Shown in pieces: positions 49,784 through 60,077 of a DNA stretch of 64,000 nucleotides; within the stretch, counting starts at the first letter, position 1; every line of letters starts with the position of its first letter. The notes beneath the pieces were generated by a model. The model ran no database searches and had not been told where the DNA came from. It saw only the letters and a program-made list of their open reading frames with translations. This DNA comes from Pseudomonas taetrolens (GTDB lineage Bacteria > Pseudomonadota > Gammaproteobacteria > Pseudomonadales > Pseudomonadaceae). The position numbers were made by a program, and so were the translations under genes. The stretch spans positions 3,548,001 through 3,612,000 of the forward strand of contig NZ_LS483370.1 of assembly GCF_900475285.1 (NCBI RefSeq), in the 5' to 3' direction.

Positions 49784-51239
49784 ACCATGACCTCCCGTCT
49801 CGCGTAATCAATGCAATGGAACTCATCGGCCCCCAGGAGCCCGCCGCGTACGGTTTGGGCGCATCGCCAGACTTCTTCCAGCCAGCGATCAACTGGTCAC
49901 ACCATTTCCATGCCGCTTCAATTTCGTCTTTGCGTACAAACAGGTTCTGGTTGCCGCGCATGACTTCGAGCAACAGTCGCTCATAGGCATCCGGGATCCG
50001 CGCACTGCGATACGTGTCGGAAAAATTCAGTTGCAACGGGCCGCTACGCAGCTGCATGCCTTTGTCCAGGCCCTGTTCCTTGGTCATCACACGCAAGGAA
50101 ATACCTTCGTCCGGTTGCAGGCGAATAATCAGCTTGTTGCCGATTTGCAGACGCTGCTCGGGCGCGAAGATGTAATGCGATGGCTCTTTAAAATGGATCA
50201 CGATCTGCGACAGCTTCTGCGGCATGCGTTTGCCGGTGCGCAGGTAAAAAGGCACACCTGCCCAACGCCAGTTGCGGATATCGGCCCGCAGGGCGACGAA
50301 AGTTTCGGTATCGCTCTGGGTGTTGGAGTTTTCTTCCTCCAGGTAACCCGGCACCGACTGGCCTTCGCTGTATCCGGCAATGTATTGACCGCGCACCACC
50401 TGGGTGGTCAGACCTTCGGCACTGATCGGGGCCAGCGCCTTGAGGACTTTGACTTTCTCGTCGCGAATGCTGTCTGCCGAGAGATCCGCAGGCGGGTCCA
50501 TCGCAATCAGGCACAGCAGCTGCAACAAGTGGTTTTGAATCATGTCCCGCAGCTGACCTGCCTTGTCGAAATACCCCCAACGGCCTTCGATACCGACCTT
50601 CTCGGCCACGGTGATTTCAACGTGCGAGATATAGCGCTGGTTCCACTGGGTTTCGAACAGGCTGTTGGCAAATCGCAGGGCAATCAGGTTTTGTACGGTT
50701 TCTTTGCCCAGATAGTGGTCGATACGGTAAGTGCGGTTCTCCGGGAAGAACTGCGCCACGGCATCGTTGACCTTGCGTGACGAGTCGAGGTCCGAGCCGA
50801 TGGGCTTTTCCAGCACCACTCGGGTGTTTTCGGCCAGACCGACTTTCGACAGGTTCTCGCAAATCGCCCCGTAAACCGCTGCGGGGGTGGCGAAGTAAGC
50901 GATCAGACGCTGTTCGGTACCGGCCTCTTCAGCCAGGGCCAGATAATCTTCGGTCTTGAGAAAGTCCACATGCAGGTAGCTCAAACGCGCCAGGAAGCGG
51001 TTCAGCACGTCATCTTCGATTTCCCGGGCGCCGACAAACTTGCGCAGCTGGCTGTCGATATGGGCCAGGTGCACAGAGGCCTCACCGGGCTCCCGAGCCA
51101 GCGCGATGATGCGCGTGTCGGCATGCAGCAGGCCGGCGCGATCCAGTTGGTACAAGGCAGGAAACAGCTTGCGCAAGGCCAGATCGCCCAAGGCGCCGAA
51201 CAGGGCGAAGGTGCAAGGTTCAACCGTAATCGAAGACAT
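49770..51239 (-). CDS. zwf: Glucose-6-phosphate 1-dehydrogenase
   Basis: A 489-residue enzyme oxidising glucose 6-phosphate with NADP+ (or NAD+) to the lactone. The N-terminal nucleotide site is [20 protein letters not shown], and the substrate/catalytic site is [14 protein letters not shown], with the catalytic His. The start has only a weak AAAGAA ribosome site. It heads the zwf-pgl-eda operon, with a HexR-type site 66 to 81 bases upstream in the divergent region to hexR. Confidence 0.97.
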   Translation of the reverse strand: MSSITVEPCTFALFGALGDLALRKLFPALYQLDRAGLLHADTRIIALAREPGEASVHLAHIDSQLRKFVGAREIEDDVLNRFLARLSYLHVDFLKTEDYLALAEEAGTEQRLIAYFATPAAVYGAICENLSKVGLAENTRVVLEKPIGSDLDSSRKVNDAVAQFFPENRTYRIDHYLGKETVQNLIALRFANSLFETQWNQRYISHVEITVAEKVGIEGRWGYFDKAGQLRDMIQNHLLQLLCLIAMDPPADLSADSIRDEKVKVLKALAPISAEGLTTQVVRGQYIAGYSEGQSVPGYLEEENSNTQSDTETFVALRADIRNWRWAGVPFYLRTGKRMPQKLSQIVIHFKEPSHYIFAPEQRLQIGNKLIIRLQPDEGISLRVMTKEQGLDKGMQLRSGPLQLNFSDTYRSARIPDAYERLLLEVMRGNQNLFVRKDEIEAAWKWCDQLIAGWKKSGDAPKPYAAGSWGPMSSIALITRDGRSWYGDI

Positions 51240-51304
51240 GATGTATGTTCTTTTATCAAGTTAAGCTACAAATACCTTTTTTCAAGGCATCACTCAAGGA
51301 AAAA

Positions 51305-51320
51305 TGTAGTAATAAACACA
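51305..51320. promoter_or_regulatory. HexR-type operator between zwf and hexR
   Basis: TGTAGTAATAAACACA is an imperfect palindrome of the TGTA(A/G)T...A(T/A)TACA type that HexR binds in gammaproteobacteria; an overlapping ACAACA lies at its right edge. Located in the 196-base divergent region, it can control zwf, and perhaps hexR itself. KDPG is the known signal that releases Pseudomonas HexR. Confidence 0.65.
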
Positions 51321-51435
51321 ACATTTTCTCAAAATACAGATTCTTGCTAGTGGTCGTATCAGGCCATCAGTAGGATAGGCCTCCTTCCAGAGCTGCATTA
51401 ATGCGCTCTTAGCATCGCCGAACCAAGGAACATAA

Positions 51436-52305
51436 ATGGACCGCGTGCGCAATTTACTCGAACAGATCAAGGGTCGCCTTGAAGAACTGAACAAGGCCGA
51501 GCGTAAAGTCGCCGAAGTCATCCTGCAGAATCCGCAGCAGGCGACCCGTTTCAGCATCGCAGCACTCGCTCAGGCAGCCTCCGTCAGTGAGCCTACGGTT
51601 AACCGTTTCTGTCGCTCCTTTGGTGTCAGCGGCTACCCTGAATTAAAGCTGCAATTGGCGCAAAGCCTTGCCAGTGGCGCGGCCTATGTCAGCCGCGCGG
51701 TCGAAGCCGACGATGATCCACAAGCCTACACCCAGAAAATCTTCGGCAGTGCCATAGCTTCGCTGGACAGTGCCTGCCAGGCCCTGGACCCGAACCTTAT
51801 CAGCCGCGCAGTCGATTTGCTGATCCAGGCACGCCAGATCCACTTTTTTGGGCTGGGCGCTTCAGCGCCGGTGGCGCTGGATGCGCAGCACAAGTTCTTC
51901 CGCTTCAACCTCGCCGTCACCGCCCATGCTGACGTGCTGATGCAGCGCATGATTGCGTCGGTGGCCCACACCGGCGAGTTGTTTGTGATTATTTCCTACA
52001 CGGGGCGTACCCGGGAGCTGGTCGAAGTCGCCCGTATAGCACGGGCCAACGGTGCCTCGGTCCTGGGTCTGACCGCAGAGAACTCGCCGCTGGCCAAAGC
52101 CAGCACCTTGAGCCTGAACATTCCGCTGCCTGAAGACACGGACATCTATATGCCGATGACTTCGCGCATCATCCAGCTCACCGTGCTCGATGTGCTGGCA
52201 ACCGGCATGACCTTGCGCCGGGGCGTGGACTTCCAGCCGCACTTGCGCAAAATCAAGGAAAGCCTCAACGCCAGCCGCTACCCGGTAGGGGATGAGTTCA
52301 ACTGA
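51436..52305 (+). CDS. hexR: Transcriptional regulator HexR (RpiR family)
   Basis: A 289-residue regulator. The N-terminal RpiR HTH is [20 protein letters not shown] (about residues 40-58), and the C-terminal SIS sugar-phosphate domain (about 125-260) includes [19 protein letters not shown] and [19 protein letters not shown]. In Pseudomonas it represses zwf-pgl-eda, edd-glk and gap until KDPG binds the SIS domain. The start has AAGGAA 7 bases ahead. Divergent from zwf. Confidence 0.96.
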   Translation: MDRVRNLLEQIKGRLEELNKAERKVAEVILQNPQQATRFSIAALAQAASVSEPTVNRFCRSFGVSGYPELKLQLAQSLASGAAYVSRAVEADDDPQAYTQKIFGSAIASLDSACQALDPNLISRAVDLLIQARQIHFFGLGASAPVALDAQHKFFRFNLAVTAHADVLMQRMIASVAHTGELFVIISYTGRTRELVEVARIARANGASVLGLTAENSPLAKASTLSLNIPLPEDTDIYMPMTSRIIQLTVLDVLATGMTLRRGVDFQPHLRKIKESLNASRYPVGDEFN

Positions 52306-52371
52306 CTGGCGCTGCTGAAAGCTAAGTCTACGACCGGGCAGAGCGTGGCCGAGTGCGTGCCTGCAGCGCTT

Positions 52372-53235
52372 TTAAGCCTCTACCAGCCCTGCCCGCGCCT
52401 GCAAGCTCAAGTGGGCTTGCTCGCCGGGGGCCAGGCTCTGGCTCCGGGCTCCACCACTGGTGGATTCGACGCAGACAAAACCCATCACTTCATTCCAGCT
52501 CACACCCAGCAGCGGGCGCTTGCCCGGATGCCAGACCACGGTATTGGCCCGATCACCGGTATCAATGCTCAACGCCCGTCGCCAGGCATGGTCATTGAGC
52601 TGCATTTCACCATCATGTTGAAATACCCGCTGACAGCCGCCATCGACGCGCAATTCGCCTTTTTGCTGGCAAACCTCGCGATTGAGCTGGTCATAGCCGT
52701 GCGCCCCGTCCAGACCAGACAGCGCTACCTCTGCGACATCGCCAATACGCCAGTAAGCACGCAAAGCCTGGCTCAGCTGGCACGGTTCGTCGTCCTGATG
52801 TTCGGTGCTCAGGCGCAACTCCATGTCTTCGCCCAGACGCGCGTGGAGGTCGACCTGCCAGTCGCACAGCTGTAAACGCCAATGCAGGCTCACGCCCTCC
52901 TCGTCAAAGCTGCTGTCCAACAGCTTCCAGTCGATCAACCGCGCCCAACCATGGGATGGCCATGCGTTCTCACTGGGATGACGGCCGTACCATGGCCAGA
53001 AGATCGGAACCCCGCCCCGAATGGCACCCACCTGTGGCCACTTGGCCGCACACCACAGCCACGGCTTTTGCCCGGTTGGCTGGAAGTGCAGCAACTGAGC
53101 GCCCTGACGACTGAACACCGCCTGACAATGCGGGTGGTCAATCACCAGTACATCGCGCAGCTGGAAGCGTTCCCACTGGAAGACAGGTTGTTCGCGTTTG
53201 GATTTGAAAAAACGGTGAAGCGGATGCTCATGCAT
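52372..53235 (-). CDS. D-hexose-6-phosphate mutarotase
   Basis: A 287-residue aldose-1-epimerase-like protein (YeaD group). It shows RQGAQLLHFQPTGQKPWLW, RGGVPIFWPWYGRHPSENAW and a catalytic-type SHGWARLIDWKL. It would speed alpha/beta interconversion of glucose 6-phosphate before Zwf. It lies downstream of oprB on the same strand and may be the last gene of the gts-oprB unit, though a terminator lies between. Confidence 0.9.
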   Translation of the reverse strand: MHEHPLHRFFKSKREQPVFQWERFQLRDVLVIDHPHCQAVFSRQGAQLLHFQPTGQKPWLWCAAKWPQVGAIRGGVPIFWPWYGRHPSENAWPSHGWARLIDWKLLDSSFDEEGVSLHWRLQLCDWQVDLHARLGEDMELRLSTEHQDDEPCQLSQALRAYWRIGDVAEVALSGLDGAHGYDQLNREVCQQKGELRVDGGCQRVFQHDGEMQLNDHAWRRALSIDTGDRANTVVWHPGKRPLLGVSWNEVMGFVCVESTSGGARSQSLAPGEQAHLSLQARAGLVEA

Positions 53236-53288
53236 GTGCCGCAGTCCTGAAAATCATGCAGGTCAGCCCGCAGGGGTGTGCAGACCCG

Positions 53289-53317
53289 AAAAAAAGCGGA
53301 CAGCAAAAGCTGTCCGC
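53289..53317 (-). terminator. Terminator after oprB
   Basis: GCGGACAG and CTGTCCGC pair around CAAAAG and run into TTTTTTT on the minus strand, 30 bases beyond the oprB stop. It may be partial, since the mutarotase gene follows. Confidence 0.9.
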
Positions 53318-53346
53318 CAGATACACACAAGAGTAAACGAGACTGA

Positions 53347-54699
53347 CTAGAACACCGACTGAATTTTCAGACCGGCCACCAGAGCGTCGTCGACTTGATT
53401 CACGCCACCCGGATGAGTGATGTATTGCAGGTTTGGACGCACCGTCAGCCAGTTAGTCACGTGGAAGCCGTAGTTGAGCTCGTAGTTGTACTCGGTGTTA
53501 CGCAGAGGCGTGTACAACGGGTTGTCATAATTGCTGACACCAATGGCGGCGTTGGCCAGCTCGGCGTTTTTCTTCACGTCATCGTTGACATGGATACGGG
53601 CGAAACCGATACCGATGTCATCTTTTGGACGCGCATCGAACGGCCCCTTGTACACAAACATCAGGGACTGGTAGTTGTCGACGATGTTGGTTTCCTTGTC
53701 GTGGAAGGTGGCATTGGCTGCCACGTTCAAGCCACGACTAGCGTCGCCGTTGTGGGTGGTGAGCTGTTGTTGCGCCACAAACCAGTAGCCGTGCTTGCTG
53801 TCGCGAACACGATAATCGTCACCGGTGGTGGCCGCGTCCCCGCCGTTTACGTCTTCGATCACGTCATCGGCAGAGGCCGTGCTCTTGTAGTAACCGACAC
53901 GGTATTCGCCCGGCAGGTTGTTGACCTTGGGCGACCAGACCAGTTCGACGGGCAGGACGGTGCCTTTGGTACCGCTGCCGCTGAGTTTGAAGCCGTTGCC
54001 GTGCTCCAGCTGTGACGGGTTCTGGTTGTACGCGCCGATCTGCGCATACAGCTCAGGCGTGATGTTGTACTTCACGCGCAGAGCAGCCTGGCTGACCGGC
54101 CAGTTGTACCAGATGTTGGTGGCCCAGTTGCCCACCTGGGAACCGCAAAACGCCAGGTTCTGGAAGTCGCACGGGAAGGTGTTGAAGTCTTCACCTTCGC
54201 CAAAGTAGCCGGCTTTAACGTCCAGTTTGCCGTCGAGGAATTGATGCTGGATATACAACTGGGTCAGGCGAACCATGTGACCACGGCCGTAGACTTCCTG
54301 GGAAGAACTCAAGGTACCCGCACGCGGGTCGCCGATACGGTCATTGGAGATATTCTGACCGTTACGGTTGGTGATCTGGATCTTGGCCTGGGTGTTGTCC
54401 CAGCCGAGCAGTTTTTGCAGATCGAATGCAGCACCCAGACCGAACTGGTCACTGTAACGTGCCGTTTTGTTGTCGTTGTAGCCGCCGTGCAGGTTGGCGC
54501 CCATTTCACCGACATAATCCATTTTGATGTCGATACCCTGCTCGATCAGCCGGGTCCGCTCGCCCCCCCAGTCGCCGGTCATCCAGGGTGAATCAGCGCT
54601 GAACGCTTCGGCGGCATAACCACTGCCAGCCCCCAGGCTCAGTGCAGCGATTGCCGACAGCTGGCAAGCCAGGCGGGTACGGGTCATTCTTTTAGTCAT
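53347..54699 (-). CDS. oprB: Carbohydrate-selective porin OprB
   Basis: A 450-residue outer-membrane beta-barrel with a signal peptide ending GSGYAAEA. The N-terminal SPWMTGDWGGERTRLIEQGI is the OprB family mark. The C-terminus ends in an aromatic residue (KIQSVF), as required for barrel insertion. It lets glucose through the outer membrane to GtsA. Two cysteines near residue 190 (FPCDFQNLAFCGSQ) may form the disulphide seen in this family. It follows gtsD by 82 bases. Confidence 0.95.
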   Translation of the reverse strand: MTKRMTRTRLACQLSAIAALSLGAGSGYAAEAFSADSPWMTGDWGGERTRLIEQGIDIKMDYVGEMGANLHGGYNDNKTARYSDQFGLGAAFDLQKLLGWDNTQAKIQITNRNGQNISNDRIGDPRAGTLSSSQEVYGRGHMVRLTQLYIQHQFLDGKLDVKAGYFGEGEDFNTFPCDFQNLAFCGSQVGNWATNIWYNWPVSQAALRVKYNITPELYAQIGAYNQNPSQLEHGNGFKLSGSGTKGTVLPVELVWSPKVNNLPGEYRVGYYKSTASADDVIEDVNGGDAATTGDDYRVRDSKHGYWFVAQQQLTTHNGDASRGLNVAANATFHDKETNIVDNYQSLMFVYKGPFDARPKDDIGIGFARIHVNDDVKKNAELANAAIGVSNYDNPLYTPLRNTEYNYELNYGFHVTNWLTVRPNLQYITHPGGVNQVDDALVAGLKIQSVF

Positions 54700-54781
54700 C
54701 CCTTTATCCTCGTTGTTTTTTATTGGCTTTGTTTAACGCGGCACAGCTCAAGCAGCTCAAAAAACAGCTCCTTGTTCAGAT

Positions 54782-55942
54782 TTAACGACCCTTGAATCGC
54801 GCCACGTTATCAGCCCGGACTTGGTCCTGAAGTGAATGCATCACTCCCAAACGTTCACCCGTGTTTGCATCAAACAGTAGCACTTTAGCTGGATCGAACT
54901 GCAAATTGAGATTTTGACCCACCTCAGGCGCATCATCGGGGGCCATCCGGCAGCAGACCTTGCTGCCATTGAGGGTCACAAATACCAGAGTATCCGGACC
55001 GGTAGGCTCAACCACTTGCACCTCGGCGCGAATCGTTGGCAGACCATTGGGTTCACCCGACGCCAGCACAATTTGCTCGGCGCGAATGCCGACAATCACA
55101 TCGCGATCCTCAAGACCCGGGTCACGCGCACCCAGCGGCAACTCGCACCGGGCCTGCCCGCTGTCGAGCAGCGCCAGCAAACGACCTTCCTGACGTTGCA
55201 GGCGCAAAGGAATGAAGTTCATCGGCGGCGAACCGATAAAGCTGGCGACAAACAGGTTGGCCGGATCGTTGTAGATCTGTTTGGGAGTGCCGAACTGTTG
55301 AATGATCCCGTCCTTCATCACCGCCACTTTGTCGCCCAAGGTCATGGCTTCAATCTGGTCGTGGGTCACGTAGACCGTGGTAGTTTTAAGGCGCTGATGC
55401 ATCAGTTTCATTTCAGTGCGCATCTCGACCCGCAGCTTGGCGTCGAGGTTGGACAGCGGTTCGTCGAACAGATAAATCTTCGGCCGTCGCGCCAACGCCC
55501 TGCCCATGGCCACGCGCTGCTGCTGGCCGCCCGACAGCTGGCCGGGCTTGCGGGTCAGCAAGTGTTCGATCTGCAACAGCTTGGCGACCCGTGCCACTTC
55601 TTCATCGATCGCCGCAGCACTCATTTTGCGGATCTTCAGACCGAACGCGATGTTGTCGCGCACGTTCATGGTCGGGTACAGCGCGTACGACTGAAACACC
55701 ATGGCGATGTCGCGATCTTTCGGGCTCATGCCGCTGATGTCGGCGTCGTCTACCAGAATCGATCCGCCGCTGATGCTTTCAAGTCCGGCGATACAGTTCA
55801 TCAGGGTCGACTTGCCGCAGCCCGAAGGCCCCACCAGGATCAGAAATTCGCCATCATCGATTTTCAACTCGATGTCTTTGAGTGTGTCCGGCAGCCCTTT
55901 GCCGTAGGTTTTGTTGACGTTGCGTAATTCGAGAGTTGCCAT
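54782..55942 (-). CDS. gtsD: Glucose/mannose ABC transporter, ATP-binding subunit
   Basis: A 386-residue MalK-type ATPase. Walker A is [16 protein letters not shown], signature [15 protein letters not shown], Walker [17 protein letters not shown] and switch His [14 protein letters not shown]. Residues from about 240 on form the MalK-like TOBE regulatory domain. With GtsB and GtsC it takes up glucose (and mannitol-like sugars in relatives). Spaced 3 bases from gtsC. Confidence 0.95.
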   Translation of the reverse strand: MATLELRNVNKTYGKGLPDTLKDIELKIDDGEFLILVGPSGCGKSTLMNCIAGLESISGGSILVDDADISGMSPKDRDIAMVFQSYALYPTMNVRDNIAFGLKIRKMSAAAIDEEVARVAKLLQIEHLLTRKPGQLSGGQQQRVAMGRALARRPKIYLFDEPLSNLDAKLRVEMRTEMKLMHQRLKTTTVYVTHDQIEAMTLGDKVAVMKDGIIQQFGTPKQIYNDPANLFVASFIGSPPMNFIPLRLQRQEGRLLALLDSGQARCELPLGARDPGLEDRDVIVGIRAEQIVLASGEPNGLPTIRAEVQVVEPTGPDTLVFVTLNGSKVCCRMAPDDAPEVGQNLNLQFDPAKVLLFDANTGERLGVMHSLQDQVRADNVARFKGR

Positions 55943-55945
55943 GCG

Positions 55946-56782
55946 TTACCCCTTGACCGCGCCGGAGGTGAGCCCGCGCAGGAAATACTTGCCCGCAAAG
56001 ATGTAGACCAACAGTGTCGGCAGCCCGGCGATCATGGCTGCGGCCATGTCGACGTTGTATTCCTTGGCGCCGGTACTGGTGTTGACCAGATTGTTCAAGG
56101 CCACGGTAATGGGCTGCGCATCGCCACTGGCGAACACCACGCCAAACAGAAAGTCATTCCATATTTGAGTGAACTGCCAGATCAGACACACCATCACTAT
56201 CGGGATCGACATTGGCAGCAGGATGCGGCCGAAAATCGTGAAGAAGCCGGCACCGTCCAGTCGTGCTGCCTTGACCAACGCATCCGGGATACTCACGTAG
56301 TAGTTACGGAAAAACAGTGTGGTGAAGGCCAGGCCGTAGACCACATGCACCAGCACCAGGCCTGTGGTGGTATTGGCCAGTCCGAGTTTGCCGATGGTGA
56401 ACGAGGCTGGCAGCAACACGGTTTGAAACGGCAGGAAGCAACCAAACAGCAGCAAGCCAAAAAATAACTGCGAGCCGCGAAAACGCCACATCGACAAGAC
56501 GTAACCGTTCATGGCGCCGATAAAGGTCGAGATCAACACCGCCGGCACAGTGATTTTGACTGAGTTCCAGAAATACCCGCCGACCGAGTCCCAGGCCTTG
56601 ATCCAGCCAATCCCCTCGATCACTTGTGGCCAGCTCAGCAAGTTGCCGGTCCGAATGTCTTCCGGGCTTTTGAAACTGGTGAGCAACATCACGACCAGCG
56701 GCACCAGATAGATCGCTGCCGCGAAAATCAGCGTGGCGTAAATGGCCAGACGGCTGAAGGTAAAACGCTGTGCATTAATCAT
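55946..56782 (-). CDS. gtsC: Glucose ABC transporter permease GtsC
   Basis: A 278-residue MalG-type permease with six membrane segments and the EAA loop NYYVSIPDALVKAARLDGAG. The start overlaps the gtsB stop by 8 bases. Partner of GtsB. Confidence 0.94.
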   Translation of the reverse strand: MINAQRFTFSRLAIYATLIFAAAIYLVPLVVMLLTSFKSPEDIRTGNLLSWPQVIEGIGWIKAWDSVGGYFWNSVKITVPAVLISTFIGAMNGYVLSMWRFRGSQLFFGLLLFGCFLPFQTVLLPASFTIGKLGLANTTTGLVLVHVVYGLAFTTLFFRNYYVSIPDALVKAARLDGAGFFTIFGRILLPMSIPIVMVCLIWQFTQIWNDFLFGVVFASGDAQPITVALNNLVNTSTGAKEYNVDMAAAMIAGLPTLLVYIFAGKYFLRGLTSGAVKG

Positions 56783-57683
56783 GGCGCTTGTTCCTCAGCT
56801 CGGAGTACAGGTAAGGCACAAGAATGGCCAGAATCGCGCCCAGCATCATGATGGCACTCGCAGAACCGATACCCATTTGCCCACGGCTGAAGGTAAAGGA
56901 ATACATGAACATCGCGGGCAGATCCGAGGAGTAACCCGGCCCGCCTGCAGTCATCGCGGACACCAGGTCGAAACTCTTGATCGCTATATGCGCCAGGATC
57001 ATGAAGGCACTGAAAAACACCGGACGCAGACTCGGTAACACAATGCGCAGGTAGATCGTTGGCAGGCTCGCGCCATCCACCTGGGCAGCACGAATGATCG
57101 ATTGATCGACACCGCGCAAGCCCGCCAGGAACATCGCCATCACAAAGCCCGAGGCTTGCCACACGGCGGCAATCACCAGGCAGTAAACCACCCGTTCCTG
57201 ATCCAGCAGCCAGTCAAAGCGAAAGCCTTCCCAACCCCAGTCGCGAAGCATTTTGTCCAGGCCCAGCCCCGGGTTTAGCAGCCATTTCCAGGCCGTACCG
57301 GTGACGATCATCGACAACGCCATTGGGTACAGATAGATCGTGCGGATAAAGCCTTCCTTGCGAATCCGCTGGTCGAGCAATACCGCCAGAAACACGCCAA
57401 TCACCAGGCTGATGGCAATAAACATACCGCCAAATACGGCCAGGTTTTTGCTTGCCACCCACCAGCGATCGTTCTCCATCAGGCGCACGTATTGCTGCAG
57501 GCCGACCCATTTGTAACTGGGCATAAAACTGGAGTTGGTGAACGAAAGGATAAACGTCCAAAAAATGTAGCCATAAAAACCGACCAATACGATCAGCATG
57601 CTGGGTGCCAGGACCAACTTGGGCAGCCAGCGCTGGAGCGCATCAAACGGCGAGGCTTTGCTGAACACAGCGACTGTACTCAT
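56775..57683 (-). CDS. gtsB: Glucose ABC transporter permease GtsB
   Basis: A 302-residue MalF-type permease with six membrane segments; the EAA loop is AGLRGVDQSIIRAAQVDGAS. A 114-base gap with nested hairpins separates it from gtsA. The ribosome site is weak (GGAT). Confidence 0.94.
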   Translation of the reverse strand: MSTVAVFSKASPFDALQRWLPKLVLAPSMLIVLVGFYGYIFWTFILSFTNSSFMPSYKWVGLQQYVRLMENDRWWVASKNLAVFGGMFIAISLVIGVFLAVLLDQRIRKEGFIRTIYLYPMALSMIVTGTAWKWLLNPGLGLDKMLRDWGWEGFRFDWLLDQERVVYCLVIAAVWQASGFVMAMFLAGLRGVDQSIIRAAQVDGASLPTIYLRIVLPSLRPVFFSAFMILAHIAIKSFDLVSAMTAGGPGYSSDLPAMFMYSFTFSRGQMGIGSASAIMMLGAILAILVPYLYSELRNKRHD

Positions 57684-57721
57684 CGGAATAATCCAGGTTT
57701 GAAGACGTGAAGCCGCAGCAG

Positions 57722-57780
57722 ATGCTGTTCATTCAAGGCCGACTGCAGGAGCGGGCGTGCTCCTGCAGTGAGAACAGCAT
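57722..57780 (-). other. Nested hairpins between gtsA and gtsB
   Basis: An inner stem CTGCAGGAGC / GCTCCTGCAG (57743-57768) sits inside an outer stem ATGCTGTTC / GAACAGCAT (57722-57730 and 57772-57780). There is no T run. The position after a solute-binding-protein gene fits an mRNA 3'-end stabiliser that keeps more gtsA than gtsBCD message. Confidence 0.75.
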
Positions 57781-57797
57781 TGCAGCTATGCCGGGGC

Positions 57798-59078
57798 TTA
57801 CTGCGCAGACTTGATCGCGGAGTACAGTTTCTTGCCGGCGCTGGCCGGGTCGGCACTCTTGTCGCTCATGAAGTTGCTCACCGTGTCAAAGATGGCACCT
57901 TGTACGGCCAGGGAAGTCGCCATGTTGTGCGCCATGCTTGGCAGCTGGCCACCGGTTTTACCGGCCTCGTCGAAGTCTTTGGCGGAAGCCTGGCCACAAC
58001 TGTCGAACTTGCTCATATCCAGGTCATTGCGCACCGGGATCGAACCTTTGTTCTGGTTGAACACGTACTGGAATTCGGGCTCAAGGGCGACTTTGGCCAC
58101 GTCATTTTGCGCAGCGATATTACCCGGGGTGTCGTTCTTTTTGGCCAGTTTGAACATGGCCAACGAGTCGATGTTGTAGGTAAAGCTGCCTTTGGTGCCC
58201 GGGAACGGTACGCACTCATAATCGGTACCGGCCTTCTTGCCTGCAGCGGACCATTCACTTTTGGCCCAATCCCCCATGATCTGCATGCCGGCCTTGCCGT
58301 TGATCACTTTGGCGGCTTCCAGATTCCAGTCCTGACCCGTGCCATCCGGATCCATATAGCCCTGGAGTTTTTTCAGCTGGGTGAACACATCAGCCATCTG
58401 CGGACCCGTCAGGGCGCTTTCATCCAGATCGATCAACGCTTTTTTATAGCCCTGCGGCCCCATGACGCTCAGCACCAGGTTTTCAAAAACCGTGCTGTCC
58501 TGCCAAGGTTGTCCGCCATGGGCAAGAGGAATAAAACCCGCGGCCTTGAGCTTGTCGCCAGCGGCATACAGCTCGTCGAGGGTGGTCGGGGCTTTATCGA
58601 TGCCGGCTTTCTTGAACACTTCGGGGTTGATCCACAACCAGTTCACACGGTGGATATTCACCGGAACTGCCACGTAGTGACCGTCGTATTTCATTGTGTC
58701 GGACACTGTTTTGGACAATAAGGTGTCCCACTTGTTTTCCGTGGAAACCTTGTCCAGGTTGCTCAATAACCCCAGCGCGCCCCACTCCTGCAAGTCCGGG
58801 CCTTTGATTTGTGCAGCGGATGGCGGGTTGCCCGAGACGGCACGGGTTTTGAGCACGGTCATGGCAGCCGCTCCGCCACCGCCCGCAACTGCGCTGTCCT
58901 GCCAGGTGTAACCGTCTTTTTCGATCAGCTTTTTAAGCACATCTACCGCTTTGGCCTCACCACCTGACGTCCACCAATGCACGACTTCAACCGTACCTTT
59001 TGAGTCGGCAGCGTAAACATTCAGAGGGAATATCGAGGCGAGGGAAATAATAGCGGCGAGGCGATTGAATGAGTTCAT
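57798..59078 (-). CDS. gtsA: Glucose-binding periplasmic protein GtsA
   Basis: A 426-residue SBP family 1 protein. The signal peptide [20 protein letters not shown] ends near VYAADS. Conserved segments are [38 protein letters not shown] and [20 protein letters not shown]. The start at 59078 gives the signal peptide and has AAAGG about 9 bases ahead. First gene of the gts operon. A perfect palindrome lies about 100 bases upstream. Confidence 0.95.
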   Translation of the reverse strand: MNSFNRLAAIISLASIFPLNVYAADSKGTVEVVHWWTSGGEAKAVDVLKKLIEKDGYTWQDSAVAGGGGAAAMTVLKTRAVSGNPPSAAQIKGPDLQEWGALGLLSNLDKVSTENKWDTLLSKTVSDTMKYDGHYVAVPVNIHRVNWLWINPEVFKKAGIDKAPTTLDELYAAGDKLKAAGFIPLAHGGQPWQDSTVFENLVLSVMGPQGYKKALIDLDESALTGPQMADVFTQLKKLQGYMDPDGTGQDWNLEAAKVINGKAGMQIMGDWAKSEWSAAGKKAGTDYECVPFPGTKGSFTYNIDSLAMFKLAKKNDTPGNIAAQNDVAKVALEPEFQYVFNQNKGSIPVRNDLDMSKFDSCGQASAKDFDEAGKTGGQLPSMAHNMATSLAVQGAIFDTVSNFMSDKSADPASAGKKLYSAIKSAQ

Positions 59079-59178
59079 GAAGGGACCTTTCTTGTTGTTA
59101 TAACTGAGCAAGTCTTTTGCTTGCGCTTGCTTTGAGTGTATCCATCACGATCGAGCCCCACGTAACGAAGAGACGCCA

Positions 59179-59202
59179 AAATGTCACCACCTTGTGACAT
59201 TT
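59179..59202. promoter_or_regulatory. Palindromic operator candidate upstream of gtsA
   Basis: Two perfect 9-base arms, AAATGTCAC and GTGACATTT, flank a 6-base spacer. It lies 101 bases upstream of gtsA and 228 bases from the divergent AP2-like gene. GltR or another regulator could bind it; I do not recognise it as a known consensus. Beyond this I see no gene between 59079 and 59429. Confidence 0.65.
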
Positions 59203-59429
59203 GAACCGAAGTGCCGTCCGCGATGCAGATTGTTCAACCAGGACAAACTCAAGGTTCCTGTTAGCTATCCATATTCAGCTACCCATCACATCAAGCTTTT
59301 TCCGCTTTACCTGTAGGACGCATCCCGAAGTCGTTTTCCCACGTTGTACAAGCCAAAAACTTCAGCGAGTCTGCTAGCCATCGTCGCGATTAAAGAACGG
59401 ATGCCGACACCTATCAGGAGATGTGCACC

Positions 59430-60077
59430 ATGCCGAAACCTCGCTCAACGCCCCGCAATCATTGCTTCATCTATGCCTTGAAGCACCAGGACGGCAAGCC
59501 CTACGCCTGGAAAGTCGATATTCAGCGTGCAGGCAAAGTGCATATACACATTTTCGATTTTTCCGAGTACGGCGGTGAAGGGCCGGCATTACACGCAGCC
59601 GAAATCATGCGTAATCAACTGGTGCTCAGAATGCCACTGGCCTTCACCTACGAGCATCGTCAACGCCTGATGCCTCACAACACCAGTGGCCACCCGGGGG
59701 TCTACCGTGTTCAATCCAATCATGTCGATTACTGGCGTGCGACCACCCGCATCCATGGCTACAACCTGAGCAAAAGCTTCCGCATTGATCGTTATGGCGA
59801 TGCAGAAGCCAAGCAGTTGGCCCTGCAGGAGCGCGAGCGACAACTGAAGCTATGCGATGAGCCTTATGAAGTGGCCATGGAAAAACTGCAGCAGCACTTC
59901 AGTCAGACCAGCAGACGTGTCAGGGAAAACCGGATCAAGGCCGCGATGAACAGTAGCAGACAGCTCAAACCCGCTACCGAAGATATCTCGAATACCCACT
60001 TGGAACCGGTACTGCCCATCAGTGCCGAGCAGGCAAGCCAGTCAATCAATCGGCATTTCGCGGCAAATACAAAGTAA
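59430..60077 (+). CDS. AP2-like DNA-binding domain protein
   Basis: A 215-residue protein. Residues about 85-150 (GHPGVYRVQSNHVDYWRATT then IHGYNLSKSFRIDRYGDAEA) resemble an AP2 domain, the three-stranded DNA-binding fold also found in phage homing endonucleases. The N-terminal part (FIYALKHQDGKPYAWKVDIQ) could be a second copy of the fold. The C-terminal 60 residues are charged helix. No nuclease motif is visible. The start at 59430 has AGGAG 10 bases ahead. Its last 32 bases overlap the end of gtrS on the other strand. The role in the glucose region is unknown. Confidence 0.7.
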   Translation: MPKPRSTPRNHCFIYALKHQDGKPYAWKVDIQRAGKVHIHIFDFSEYGGEGPALHAAEIMRNQLVLRMPLAFTYEHRQRLMPHNTSGHPGVYRVQSNHVDYWRATTRIHGYNLSKSFRIDRYGDAEAKQLALQERERQLKLCDEPYEVAMEKLQQHFSQTSRRVRENRIKAAMNSSRQLKPATEDISNTHLEPVLPISAEQASQSINRHFAANTK

